Part shown: positions 41,733 to 53,000 of the stretch, one piece after another | Layout: each line of letters starts with the position of its first letter | Numbering within the stretch: the stretch's first letter is position 1 | DNA from: Symsagittifera roscoffensis | Taxonomy: Eukaryota; Xenacoelomorpha; Acoela; Convolutidae | Direction: 5' to 3' | DNA: 64,000 nt | NCBI RefSeq assembly: GCF_963678635.1 | Contig: NC_087065.1 | Location: 69,878,956 to 69,942,955 of the forward strand | Translations under genes and position numbers: made by a program | Notes under the pieces: generated by a model | Told to the model about the DNA's origin: nothing | The model's database searches: none | The model's input: the letters and a program-made list of their open reading frames with translations, nothing else

Positions 41733-44700
41733 CTAAACCACAAAAAGGTATGCCAATATTGGATGCAGTGCAACCTTTTTTTTAAAAAATTTTTGTTCTT
41801 CGTTGAATCACTTTTGATATCTTAAAATGGTTTATTAGTTGGCTCTATTTTAAAAAAATTGAAAAAAAATTCAATTTTAAAAAATTTTGTTTTGAAAACA
41901 AAAAAGTGTTTTTTCGCTTTTTTCAACTTCGAAATATTAAAAAAAAAATTTTTTTTCTCGCTTTTTTAACATTGAAATATTTCATTTAAAAAAAAACGTT
42001 TTTTCTCGCTTTTTTCATCATTGAATGTTTTTTGTTTAAAGTTTTTTCCTCGCTTTTTTCAACATTGAAATATTTTATTTTGAAAAAAAAAAACGTTTTT
42101 TCCCCGCTTTTTCATTTTTGAAATCCTTTTTATTAAAAAAAAAGTTTTTTTTTCTCGCTTCTTAGCAATGATAACAGTCATCGCAATCTTTCCTGCTTGC
42201 TACTTAATATAGATCTCTTTGTCTTATATCTGCTTTTTTGTTTCTGTACTGTACTGGAACTTGATTGAAATGTTGAATGATTTTACAATGTTAAGCATGG
42301 GAATTATTCAGTGAAAGCCTTTTGAAAAATAATGATTTCTTATTTTCAACGAAAAAGGAAATTATTAGATCTAACGGGCGGATTTCCTCAAAAGCGCGCG
42401 TAACTTAAATCAGGAACTCGACCTGTTCAAACACAAAAAGAATTCCCATTTTGCTACATCCTTTTTCGCTGATAGACCCTGAAATTTGCCTAAACAACCT
42501 TTTTGGTGCCAATATAATTGCGAGGGATGGGACTGCACGCGACAATTGCAGTTTTAAGGTCTAACGATTCAGGAAAAACTCAAGTAGGGTTAATTTTGAC
42601 ACTGTCTTCCAAACATCCGTTCTGTACTAGGGTCTTTTTGGAAAAAATATTCTGTCAATAATTGGCTTGGCATTTAGTTCTAATGCTTTAGGAGCTAAAA
42701 AACTAATTTTAGTCGATCAAACTTTTTTGTCTGTTAGAAACATGCCGATTTTTGACTTTTTGGTTGTTTTGCCAATTTTTGACTTCTTGCTGAAAAGTCA
42801 AAATGACGCAGAAATCCGAGATCTAATTCTGAGGACAAATCTATTTTGAAAAAAACTTGAGCAAATTCAGGAAATTTTTAGATGGATTATTCGAATAGTG
42901 CCTAATCAATGGATAAGAAAATTTTTAAAAAGATAAATTTTCAGCTCCTATTTTTTTCTGAACGTTTAACACCAGATAAGCCTTTTTTTAAAAGTTTCAA
43001 GTTTTTTGATTGGATGGTTTCTTTTTATTGTCTCCCCTCTCCACTTTATATGCAAACTCAAACTTTTGACGATTGCTTTTCTGGTTGCTTAGAATGCTCC
43101 GACAACATTCATAAAAACTACAAAAAATATATTGTTTATTTTTTTTTCTTCGAACTAGTGGCCTTTCTTGTGCGTGGTGTGAAAAAAATATATTCAAAGG
43201 CTTAGAAATTTAGGTAATTATGTACAAATTGGCAACCGTTTTTTTTCCAAAAAACGAACATTTTTGTAACTTTTTCGCACAATCATTTTTACAAACTTTT
43301 ATTGCCAACGAAGTGTTGAATGAAGCGTCCCGGACAAGTTTTCTTGTCTTCATTGATCAATTTTTTGTTACGAACTTTCGAACTTGAATTTGCTTGAACC
43401 GCTCGAAATTACGGGGAAAATCAGAAAGAAAGGAGAAACAAAGATAGCTGGTTACTGTGCAAGAATGTTTGAAACACAGTATGTTCCGACCATAACTACG
43501 GTTTACAAGTTTTTTTTCCAAATTAGTGTAGTTTTTTCTGCTTGGTGCGATACAAGAACTGACTGAAAAATGTAATGTAGGCATATTAGACAGCCATAGT
43601 AATAAAAACAAATTGGACAAAGATTTTTTCAGAAAAATGACTAATAATTTTTTAAAATTTTTTGCAGAAATATTTAGATTTTTTTTAAAAGTTTTTGGTT
43701 CCCAAAAAGAAGCTAAAAAACTCCAAAAACGTTTTTTTTAGTAATTTTACAATTAATTTTTAACGGCTTAAGGTAAGCTATTGTAAGCCTACAGGCTCAC
43801 GCCATATAAGTTCGAAATTCGACCAAAAATCAAAAATTTCAAACCGGTTTTTCTTGACACTGGGAAAATTTTTTGTATTTTTTTATTTCGTTCGAATCAC
43901 GACTGATCGGGTGTTAAAATGATATATCACTCAACCCAGTCCTATGATTATTTGTGGTACCTGATTTTGCGTGGAAAACAAAAAGAAAAAACTAAAACAC
44001 TACTACAAAGTTTCTCCCCATTTTCAATGGTCGGAACAAAAAATACCGAATACAAAATTCCTCCCCATTTTAAATGGTCGTAATGATAACCAAAGCTCTA
44101 GTGACTATTGTCACTAGAACAATAACTAAAGCTAAGTTCGACAATGAGTGAATGTTAAAGCAAATCGCATGATTTAGCGAGTAGCAGCGAAAGACGACTT
44201 TCTATGCGAAATCGGCTATTTTATTCCATAGATCAAAATTATGCAACCAATTGTAAAAAATACTTCAAATTATTAACAGAAATGCAGCTGAATAAAAGTG
44301 AAACTATAACCAATTTTAAAATAAAAGTTCATAGATATTCAACATTTTCAAAGGTTATTAAGACATATTTTACTAGAATGGTTTTTGAGCAAGCTGTAAA
44401 TAATGAAGAATGGAGAAAAATTATTTTAAAAACTACCATCGTTTACTTGGGTTGCAGAGGAGATTGACATTAGGCTCCAAAATATTGAATAAACCTTCAA
44501 ATAAAACGGTAACACGTAGTGAAAATAAATGGTTGCGGGTGCTTTTTTACGTTCAGTCTAAAATCTGCCTGAAGCACGAAAAGATTCACACCAATTTTAT
44601 CGACACAGAATTTATTTGTGATTTTTTAAAATCACTTATTTTTAGTGGAAAAGGCTTCAAAATAAAACAGCTTCTATGACCTACTAGCGTTTTTGAGGTA

Positions 44701-45214
44701 TCTAATTTGGTGTGGGAAAACCCATCTTATGCCATAGTTTCTAGGAAGAAGCGTTCAACAGAGGCTATAGTTTTTAAGCCATAGTTCCTTCCAATTGAGG
44801 CCATAGTTTCTCAGGCCATAGTTCCTTCCAACTAAGGCCATAGTTTTTCAAACTAAGGCCATAGTTCCTTAGGCCATAGTTTTTCAAACCAAGGCCATAG
44901 TTCCTTAGGCCATAGTTCCTTAGGCCACAGTTCCTTCCAACTGAGGCCATAGTTCCTAACTGTGGCCATAATTTCAAATGCTATAATTCCTCCGCGAACA
45001 CAAATTGTTACCTGTATATTTCTGATGCGAGACAGCAAATGAGTGGGTTGACGATACTGTTGCACGTGTAAACGATGCTTGCGATCTGGTTGAGGAGATG
45101 TTTGGTGGTGAAGGAGGCCAGCTCGGGGCAGAAGAAGCGGGCCAAATTCCACAGTCGGTGGGGGGACAGGAGCAGGATGAATGAGAGCATGATCATAAAC
45201 ATGAGACGCGTGAC
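41549..45214 (-). CDS. Rhodopsin-family GPCR, 3' end of gene
   Basis: Two minus-strand exons join in phase. Exon 45012-45214 (acceptor TTTTGCAG|GTCACG, donor ATACAG|GTAACA) encodes TM6 (VTRLMFMIMLSFILLLSPHR), an extracellular loop with one Cys, TM7 (SIVYTCNSIVNPLICC) and the helix 8 start SEIYR. After a 3.3-kb phase-2 intron, exon 41549-41732 (acceptor GGTTTAG|ACAACA) continues QQLKMMYSNVRQEKT and a Ser/Thr-containing basic tail, then TAG. VT(R/K) at the TM6 start and N-S-x-x-N-P in TM7 are typical of peptide receptors, and the xPxR after TM6 recalls TRH-receptor-like proteins (tentative). CWxP is replaced by LLSP and NPxxY by NPLIC. TM1-TM5 exons were not found up to the right edge. Confidence 0.8.
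41880..42165. repeat. ~45-52-bp low-complexity tandem repeat
   Basis: About six units of TTTTTCTCGCTTTTTTCAAC, ATTGAAATATTT and an A tract, between the GPCR exons. Confidence 0.8.
42166..43769. other. GPCR intron, unassigned
   Basis: AT-rich and without recognisable exon or repeat. Several 60-98-aa frames here have biased composition and no motif. Confidence 0.5.
43770..44070 (-). repeat. Inverted copy of the 21.5-kb dispersed repeat
   Basis: Reads on the minus strand like 21470-21730 (see that entry). A short local duplication of CCCCATTTT.AATGGTCG occurs at 44017-44035 and 44065-44083. Confidence 0.7.
44204..44680 (+). pseudogene. Possible gag-like relic
   Basis: Two overlapping plus-strand frames. 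The first contains KKYFKLLTEMQLNKSETITN and, further on, a VF...NNEEWRKIIL pattern. This loosely parallels the capsid of Gypsy element 2 (YQLLSRKQFINESLEQF ... VFIINMNNREAQKEL). The match is weak and could be chance. It lies in the GPCR intron on the opposite strand. Confidence 0.25.
44735..44985. repeat. GGCCATAGTTCCTT minisatellite
   Basis: About a dozen GGCCATAGTT words separated by CCTTA, TTTTCAAACTAA or CCTTCCAACT spacers. It starts within 30 bp of the GPCR exon donor side and is partly self-complementary (CTAAGG/CCTTAG). Confidence 0.85.
45012..45214 (-). CDS. GPCR penultimate exon (TM6-TM7)
   Basis: Phase 0 at its 5' side and phase 2 at its 3' side. Carries TM6, extracellular loop 3 and TM7, with NPLIC at the NPxxY position. 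Confidence 0.82.
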
Positions 45215-45299
45215 CTGCAAAATCAAATAATGCAATTATAGCCGATGGATGTTCAAACTTTGATCATGCTTATTTTTGGAGAAGAAGAAAAAATTAAAA

Positions 45300-45430
45300 T
45301 AAAAAGCGAAAACCTTTTTTTTTCAACCTTTTTTTTCAATTTTTTTGAAATACTTTTTGCAGAATTTTTTTTGAAATACTTTTTTCAGAATTTTTTTCCA
45401 GACTTTTTTTCTGAAATATTTTAAAAACTC
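45300..45430. repeat. TTTTTTTGAAATACTT low-complexity repeat
   Basis: Four or so degenerate units of about 28 bp (GAATTTTTTT.GAAATACTTTTT), just upstream of the GPCR exon on the minus strand. Confidence 0.7.
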
Positions 45431-48145
45431 CGTTTTTTGTGGAATTGAGGTGAGAAAAAGGAAGGCTGATCCACTAGCCCAGCTTTAAGGGCTATTTGTT
45501 TACAATTTAATTAACATCTCTGGAAGATCATCTTCTGAAAGTCAAACAGTTCAGACTTTTTTTTTCCAGCATAGATAAGTTTTTCTCGAGGTACATTTTA
45601 TCGGGGTACAATTACGACTGGAAGCGCTGCAATATGACATAGCACTCGCCATACGACACGACGTATTCGTGGTACTTGTTTTTACATAGATATAACTTTG
45701 AATGGGCTACTCTTACGATGGTCTGAATAACAGAAGTTCTTAAACGAAGCTTGTTAGGTTGTCCCATTTTATTTCAGTTTTCTGCTAAACTATGATTGGT
45801 TGCTATCACCTGAAGAAAATGAAATAAAATAAAACTGAAAAAAATTTTTAAAAAAAACGAAGAAAATGTGCACGTTGTTCGTAAGAAAAATGGCAAAACA
45901 TCTTATAAAATTTATCTAACGATTATTTCTCTGAGAACTAAAGTCGTTCGATTGAATCTTCCCATGAGATTATCAACGTTAATCGAATGAAATGATCAAT
46001 CATTTAAAAAAAGGTTGTTTTAGGGAGACATTCATGGTTTTTTAAGATACTCAATTTGGCCTTGGAAACTCCTAAAAACTATAGAACTGAAATTTGTCTG
46101 AAAAGTATTTGCGGTGCAGTCTTTGCCATCAAACTTTTGGATTGATTTCCAGACAAATCTGACGGTTTATGGCAATCATGACAAAAAGCAGAAGTCATAA
46201 CAATCTATTTGGTGTCATAAATACCAACTGTACGTCTGATTCCTTAACTTCCCTAATCGATTTATGTTATAACTTTAACCGATTAGAAACCGATTTGTTA
46301 GAGATGGACTTAAGAAAAGTGGAGCAAAATGAAGCCTAATTTTCCCCTAGAGAATCAAAACATTCCATGCCCACATGTATTTGAGATAATTCTTTTCTTT
46401 TCACATCCTAGCGCTAAACAGCGCTGACCAAATTTTGTTTTGTTCCCACGTTTGAAGTCTGTTATCGAATTTTTATGGTCGCTGTGTTCTTCATGAAGGC
46501 TAATTTCAGCGATCGAAGAAATCGTTTTCAAGGGAACCTATTTATACTCCAATGAAGATATCGACGATCAAGTTAACATCCTCCCCCTAGATAAACCAAG
46601 TTGAGCGATCTACTCGTCAGTGTTTAGTTCGTTAAATTTGCTAAGCGCTGCATTTAAAATGCTCTTTTCTGATTGGTTGAAAATTCCAAATTAGACCAAA
46701 GTACCATCCTACCACTTAAACTGCTTTGCGGAAGATGATGTTAACTTGGCTCGATATCATTTTTCCGAGTTTAAATCTTTAAAAAATCCTCCTACAATCA
46801 ATTTTCTAAAATGTTGGGGTTAGAAGATTTCAAAATTTACAGCTTCATCAAATTTTTCTGGTACAAAAAATATCCGAGACAAGTTAAAGAGCTGTCGGAA
46901 TTTTCAACAACTTGCCCCAATGCGCGCAGTCTATTAGCAATCTATTAAATTTCAATTGAAAAAGTGATTACTAATTTTGCCTGAGATCAGAGTCTATTAA
47001 GAAGTAATTTAAAAATCAATGAATACTTTAGTGAGCATTTAAAAACTGATTAAAAAGATTGTGAAAACAGGTTTGGGTCAGCTAGAAATGGTTCAGTTTT
47101 CTCTGATTATTTTTACGGATCTGCTTTCCAATTAGACTTTAAATCTACGGATTTCCAATTAAGCAAATGTGTTCTCAAAATCGGAGGCAAAGCTCAGTTG
47201 CAATTTCAGACGATCAATTAATTTTAATCACTGCGCATCAAATTTAAGGCCGTAAGCTTACTTTTTAATAGTTCCTTTGCATTATGCCATGCTGTTTAGA
47301 ACTAAATTAGTTGGTGAAATAAGCTTTTTTTTTGCCGCTCGAAACCAAAAAATGAAAGATAATCTGGCAGTAATCCTATCTACGCGAGTATCTAAGCAAA
47401 TAGATTGCTCTTATTAAAAACATCAAAACTTCTTTCATATTTTCATACTTAAACAATTGCTATAGCTATTTAGTTCAATGATGGTATCTTCAGTCATTTT
47501 TTTGTTGTGTAATTCCATGATGGTGTAATTTGTTGTGTAATCAGTAAATATTTGACGGAATTTCATACAGTCTGAAAGATGCTGACAACTTAGAAGTTCT
47601 CATAACTAAAAAAATTATGAAAATATATTAGCACTCACGGTTAAAAAACTATATTCCATCGAGATCATTTTTTGTAAAATTTTGAGTATTTAAAAACTTT
47701 CAATTTGAGATAATTCATTAGCATAAATTTTCCAGTCTTTGGGCCTTTTTACTAATTCCGCAAATTTCTAAGAAACTTTTCAAACATTCAACGCGTTTTT
47801 CCAACTATATTTGGCAGACGAGTTCAATGTCAATCAGGTTAGTTCATTTTCACTTCTGTTTTATATTTTTAGATCAGCAAATTTGCGCAGAAAAAAAACT
47901 AAAAAAACACAATCTTGAGAAATGAGTGCAAATTGGAAAGCTAATCAATCAGTTGTGATCATTTTTATGTTAACAGCAGTAAAAGTATTATTTGCGCTTG
48001 AGATTACTTGCTCAAATTTTAAAATACATTTCAAATTTACTGAGATTAGCGCCTGACGTACGTGCAATACATCCAAGTTGAGAAATGCGCATGATGCAGT
48101 CGAGTACCAGTTGTAATTTACAGGAACTTATCCAGAATTGGAAGT
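45431..48145. other. Unassigned AT-rich stretch
   Basis: No gene or large repeat is recognised. A minus-strand TATAAATA word sits at 46539-46546 without a downstream reading frame I can support. Confidence 0.5.
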
Positions 48146-48323
48146 GGATCTACTTAACAATTGCCCACCCCCCTTCGTAAAAGGGGGGGGGGGAATTGTT
48201 AACTAGATTAAAATAGCGCATTTTCGGCAAATCAGAATGCAGCAAAATTATAATTCTCAATAGAAAGCTCAGTGCTAATTTACTGCTTTTATTAATAGGG
48301 ATGGCAATTCTTAAGTAGATACC
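48146..48323. mobile_element. Small MITE-like inverted repeat
   Basis: 48146-48171 (GGATCTACTTAACAATTGCC...) and 48298-48323 (...GGCAATTCTTAAGTAGATACC, read inverted) are imperfect reverse complements about 125 bp apart. A C6/G11 pair flanked by TTAACAATT/AATTGTTAA forms an inner hairpin (48154-48202). No target duplication is resolved. Confidence 0.5.
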
Positions 48324-50092
48324 AAAGGTAGATCCTAAGATCTTAAGTAGATCCTTGGAAGTTTTGAAACGTTTACTTATGACGTTACTGTTATTTCATT
48401 TTTTGTTTTTCAAGCTAAGGCTTTGATTTTTTAAAAGCAAGACACGAATTTCAACGGAAACTTTTAACTAGATTGCAAAAGTCTGCGTAGAGAAACTCCA
48501 TAATAAATATAAAATTTTTTTGTTCTCGTTTAAACGAGGAAGGTTGACCAACTCGCATTAAATTTGTAATTTGTTCTTTCAAAATTAAGCTCTATAGTTA
48601 ATGTTAAATAGGGGCGTCTTTTCTGCACTGAGGTCTCAATGTGCGAATACGTTTTCGGCGAATTTGAATACCATCATTTATTCATTGAAAGAAATAAGAA
48701 CCGAATTCACTCAATTTAGGACACTTTAAAAGGCATTGATTTTTTGAGATTTTTTGCCCATTTGTTCGTTTGTGCATGAAAAAATCCCTCATGTTAACTT
48801 CAGCAGAAAGAGTTCACATTTCCGAATTTCGTAACGAAAGTAACGGAATAATTGTGCTCGGGGTGGTTTTTTATCAGAAAAATTTCGACTTTTTAACTAG
48901 CCATCTAATGACGGCATTTTAATCATTCAAAAAGTATTGTTTTTCTGAGCTTAATTTTGAAAAGATATTTCACCTGTGATCATTTTTTGTAGAGTTATGG
49001 GCGTTTAAATATTGTCGTTTTGGCCAATTTGGGACAATTAACGCGCCATATTTCGCGCTATTAACGGGTAAACGAAGATTTATTCCGTCTAAGAAATCGT
49101 TCTAAATTGGTTGAAGGAAGCATATTTGCCATAAATGGTTTGTTACTAGGAGCGAAATCTGTCACTTTGTACTTTATATGGCGTATAGGGGATGACTTTT
49201 TTCATTTTATTTTATTAAATTTAATTTTTCCATGTTATTACTGCTCTATAGACCTTAAAAGGCTTCGCTCTGATACTGCTTCGCCCTGATACGAGCAGTC
49301 TTGTTAGAAATAAGTAGATGATTAGAATTTGAAATTAATGCTGCTAGTGCTTTTTTGTTGTTATTTATTTAATCGTAAATGGTAAAGTTTTTTGGTACAA
49401 AAACATTTCATTTTTGCCTGGTTATAATTTACAGTTCGTAATAACACAGAGAGACTAATTTTGTTCTGGAAAAAAGCGTAAACCCCAGAGAAAAAAGTTC
49501 CAGAGCGGAACATTTGAAAAAGCACACAAAGAGTTCAAAATTCTAAGTTTTTGGAGAAATCGCAATTTGAGTTGATATTTTAACGCTGCTCTAAAATAAC
49601 CAAGCATCAAATTACAAACGTACACGTTCTAAATAGAAATAACCAAAGAACGCGTGGAATGACCAATAACCAAAAAACGCATCGCCTGACTATCACTTAT
49701 AGTCCAATTAATTTAACCCACGTAGTTGAACTCAGGTTTGGCAATTTTAATTTTATCAAATCTAGAAAAATAATGAGTGCTTCTATTGCTTCTAGAACCG
49801 CGAAAAATTTCGATCTGAAACCCGATCTCTAAGCATTCTGTTTGTCAATTTCACAAAAATTTAGTGGTTGCAATAGAAGTTTTCTGGTATTGATTCAGAA
49901 GGCGAAAAAAACTTTAAAAAAAAGACTTTTCACGTTTGGTCATTTGTCGCCAAGTTATAAGGATTTAGGGAAGTGCAAGCAGCAACTTTAATTAATCTAA
50001 AATGAAATGAGGCAAACAATTTTTTCGTATTACTACGTTATCACATTGTGCTTTAAATAGCGTGTGAGAGGATAAAATTAGGAAATAATTTG
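48324..50092. other. Unassigned AT-rich stretch
   Basis: No gene. 48970-49190 and 49920-50070 share faint ordered words (GTTATGGGCG/GTTATAAGGATT, ACTTTATATGGCGT/GCTTTAAATAGCGT), suggesting a diverged repeat. Confidence 0.4.
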
Positions 50093-53000
50093 TTCTAAAT
50101 CAAATTTTCTGAAATTTTTTTTTGACGTTTTTTTGCCAAAAATTTTTGATCTGCATTAGAAAACAGTCAGAATTGTTTGTTGAATATTATCAATAGATAG
50201 AGAATAGTAACAAATGATTAATCTTGGTGCAAAAATTAGCTCAATTTTTAAAAGACATCTAAATGAGTTGTTCCAAATATTAGCAAAAGTTCAAGATCTG
50301 AGCATAGCAGAGATTCAGCAACAGGATAGTAGTGTATGCTGTTGGCAATCAGGCAAGGTACTACCGGTCCCCCTTTTATTAAGATAGGGAATAGCTATCC
50401 GGGACCACTGGTTATGTATTAAGACAGGGAATTGATTTTCAATGTAAAAACTTTTGAAAGTTACCATCTGAAACTTAAGACTTACCATCTTAGTATAACA
50501 CATATTAATACATTGGCAAACCTACTACCTATCCTAATACATTAAAAATCTATTCCTGTCTTAATACATGGGAAACCGCCAGTACTCCCCCTCACCCTGA
50601 TTGCTACCAACAAATACTACTCAGGAGTAAGATTAAGTTTGAAACACCGGATTTTTCTAGTTTTTATCTCGTTTTTCGGGTCGAATAAATTAACTTGTTT
50701 TTTTTTGTATGTTTTATGAGGGCTGCCGTTTGTTGATGCAGATTTTCAATTTAATTGAGTAAGAAGCAGCTCTGTAATGACAGTTTTATATCAGATCACC
50801 AATTAAAAATAATCTTTCCTAGTCGGATATCCATTCCTAATCTTTTAATGGGTTAGTCCATCAAATTGACGGCTGATGCATGGCAATCCGACACCAACTA
50901 TCAATTCGATACCACTTTGGCCTTTCATTGCTGAAAAACCCTTTCCAGCCAGCGCTGAAAAAGCGGTGTAGAAAGCAGCCAAAGTATAAACAATTTGTCA
51001 CTTTCACCCTCAAAAATTGAGCAGTTGCGCAATAGTTACGCTAGATGTATGAAATAATTGCATAATAGGTTATGTAGATGTAATTTTATACGGTTGGCTA
51101 GTTCGTCTCGCCTTAATCTCAATCATAATTTAGCTTGTTTTTCCATAATCGAAAAAAGCATCTCTTTAAAATGCAATCTTAGCATAAAAATAGTGCAATC
51201 TTAGTGCTTTTAGCAAAAACAAAGCTGATTTGAAAGTGAAATTGAGAATGGTTGAGCATCATTAATCAACCTGATAGATTTACCAATCTCGTTTTTTTAC
51301 ACGTTCGTTTCTGTCATTTGTATTCAGTATTCCTGGTGATATTTTTAAAGAATAAAAATATAATCGATTTGTGTTAATACATTCATTGTTGCAGAGGTAA
51401 AGGTCGGATGCATCCCTCTCAATTCCGAAGAGGGAATAATCAATTTGAGCTATTTAATGACATCCCGCTTTGGCCAGTTTTCAATTTTCAAAAGACAAAT
51501 TTGGAACCGACGTGCTTGCCAAAAAATGTGCAAAAAATTAATTTCTTTTTTTGAAAAAAGTCCTAAATACAAACCAAAAACTACTCTAAAATCAGTGCAA
51601 ACCCCTGAATGTGCCGACTGCCCCTTAAAAACAAATAAAATATTTTGCTCCCGAACAATCGTTAAAATAGTCGAAAAAGAAAAAAAATGAATAATTTTGT
51701 TCATTTTTTCTTGCTTTTGCCCCCACCCCACATGCTATGTAAAAGACCTAAAGTTGTATTTAACGTCTGGTATTGCACTTATAAGACAAAATTGCTTGCA
51801 TCAAACCCATTTGTAATTATTTAATTTGATTATTATGCGTGTTATAAGAACGCAACATAATTTTCCGTTCACTGTTTCAATTTGGCAAGTTTCAAACCCC
51901 CATAAATTTACAAAAATAATTTCAGGTGTTTGTTTTCGATTACAAGCCAGCTGTATTTTTCAGATGGCAAACAAATTGTCAAAAATGCTTATTTGAAAAA
52001 CAAGGTTTTGAATGAACAAAAAATCTACTCTTAGCATAATGATTCCGTCACCCTCTTCAAAAAAGTTGGATTAACAAAACTACTCCAATATCAAAGCCAA
52101 GCCTTTAAAACTGAAAAAAAATTGTTGCCTCAAAAAAATAATTTCAATAAAATGTATGAAAATGAGTAATTTTTTCCATTTAGTCTTCCTTTCATCCCCC
52201 CACAGGCTATTTAAAAAACCAAGGGATATATTTTTTGTTTTGTATTGGAAAGGTAAGGCCAAAATGTTTGCCTGAATTCAATTTGGAATGATTCAGTCTG
52301 TCGCTGACGCGTGTTATCAGACGTTAAGTTGAAAACGTTTAATTTTACGTCAATTCCTTCGAAAGTCGGAACAATAAAACTTGACATATTTTTGGGAAGA
52401 GAATCAGACAAAGTTTTTTCTTATCAGTTTTAATTATATAGTTGAGTAGTTACCACCATCTGCCGAACATTACCATAAACTTGATTCAAAAATAACAAAA
52501 AAATAAGGACAATTCTTGGATTTTTGAACCGTAACGTTTTCAAATTTCAGTAATTTTGTTTGCCATATTAGAGCGTTTTTATTCAAAGCATTCGAACTTT
52601 TCCAAGTTCTGGGTTGAACATTAGTTTTTTTTATATTTGTTTTGCTTTTTTTGGCTTAAACTTGATCAACAAAAAGTTGTAGGTTCAATTTCGAGAAAAT
52701 TTTATGAAAAAAAGATAACTGCTCAAACTCCGCTCTTTTTGTTTTTCCAAAAACCTTTAACAGTGTATTTTAAAACTGCCCCCACCTTTACAGGTCAAGT
52801 GTTTGACTTTTAAGGTAGAAAATCACTTTATATCGGGCATCCTCCTCATCTTTACCCCTGTGATAAGCAAGGGTATCGCAATCGTGTACTAGACTTTTTC
52901 CCGTAAATAATTTTGTTCACTGGTTGATATCCAATTTCGAGATTTTTTTTTCAGCACGTTTCACGTTTAAAAGTGCCTAGAGTTAATGCGTAGAGTTAAG

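Noticed and set aside
41604-41825. Hydrophobic 73-aa plus-strand frame with an acceptor-like start and donor-like CAAAAAG|GTATGC
   Set aside because: The minus strand of the same interval joins in phase to the GPCR TM7 exon and has a stop and poly(A) signal, so the plus frame is its shadow.
44774-45152. Minus-strand repeat-containing proteins (NYGLRNYGL-type)
   Set aside because: They are read-through of the GGCCATAG minisatellite and of a shifted frame of the GPCR exon.
46539-46546. TATA box of a minus-strand promoter
   Set aside because: TATAAATA is expected by chance in AT-rich DNA, and no downstream exon or reading frame supports a start site.
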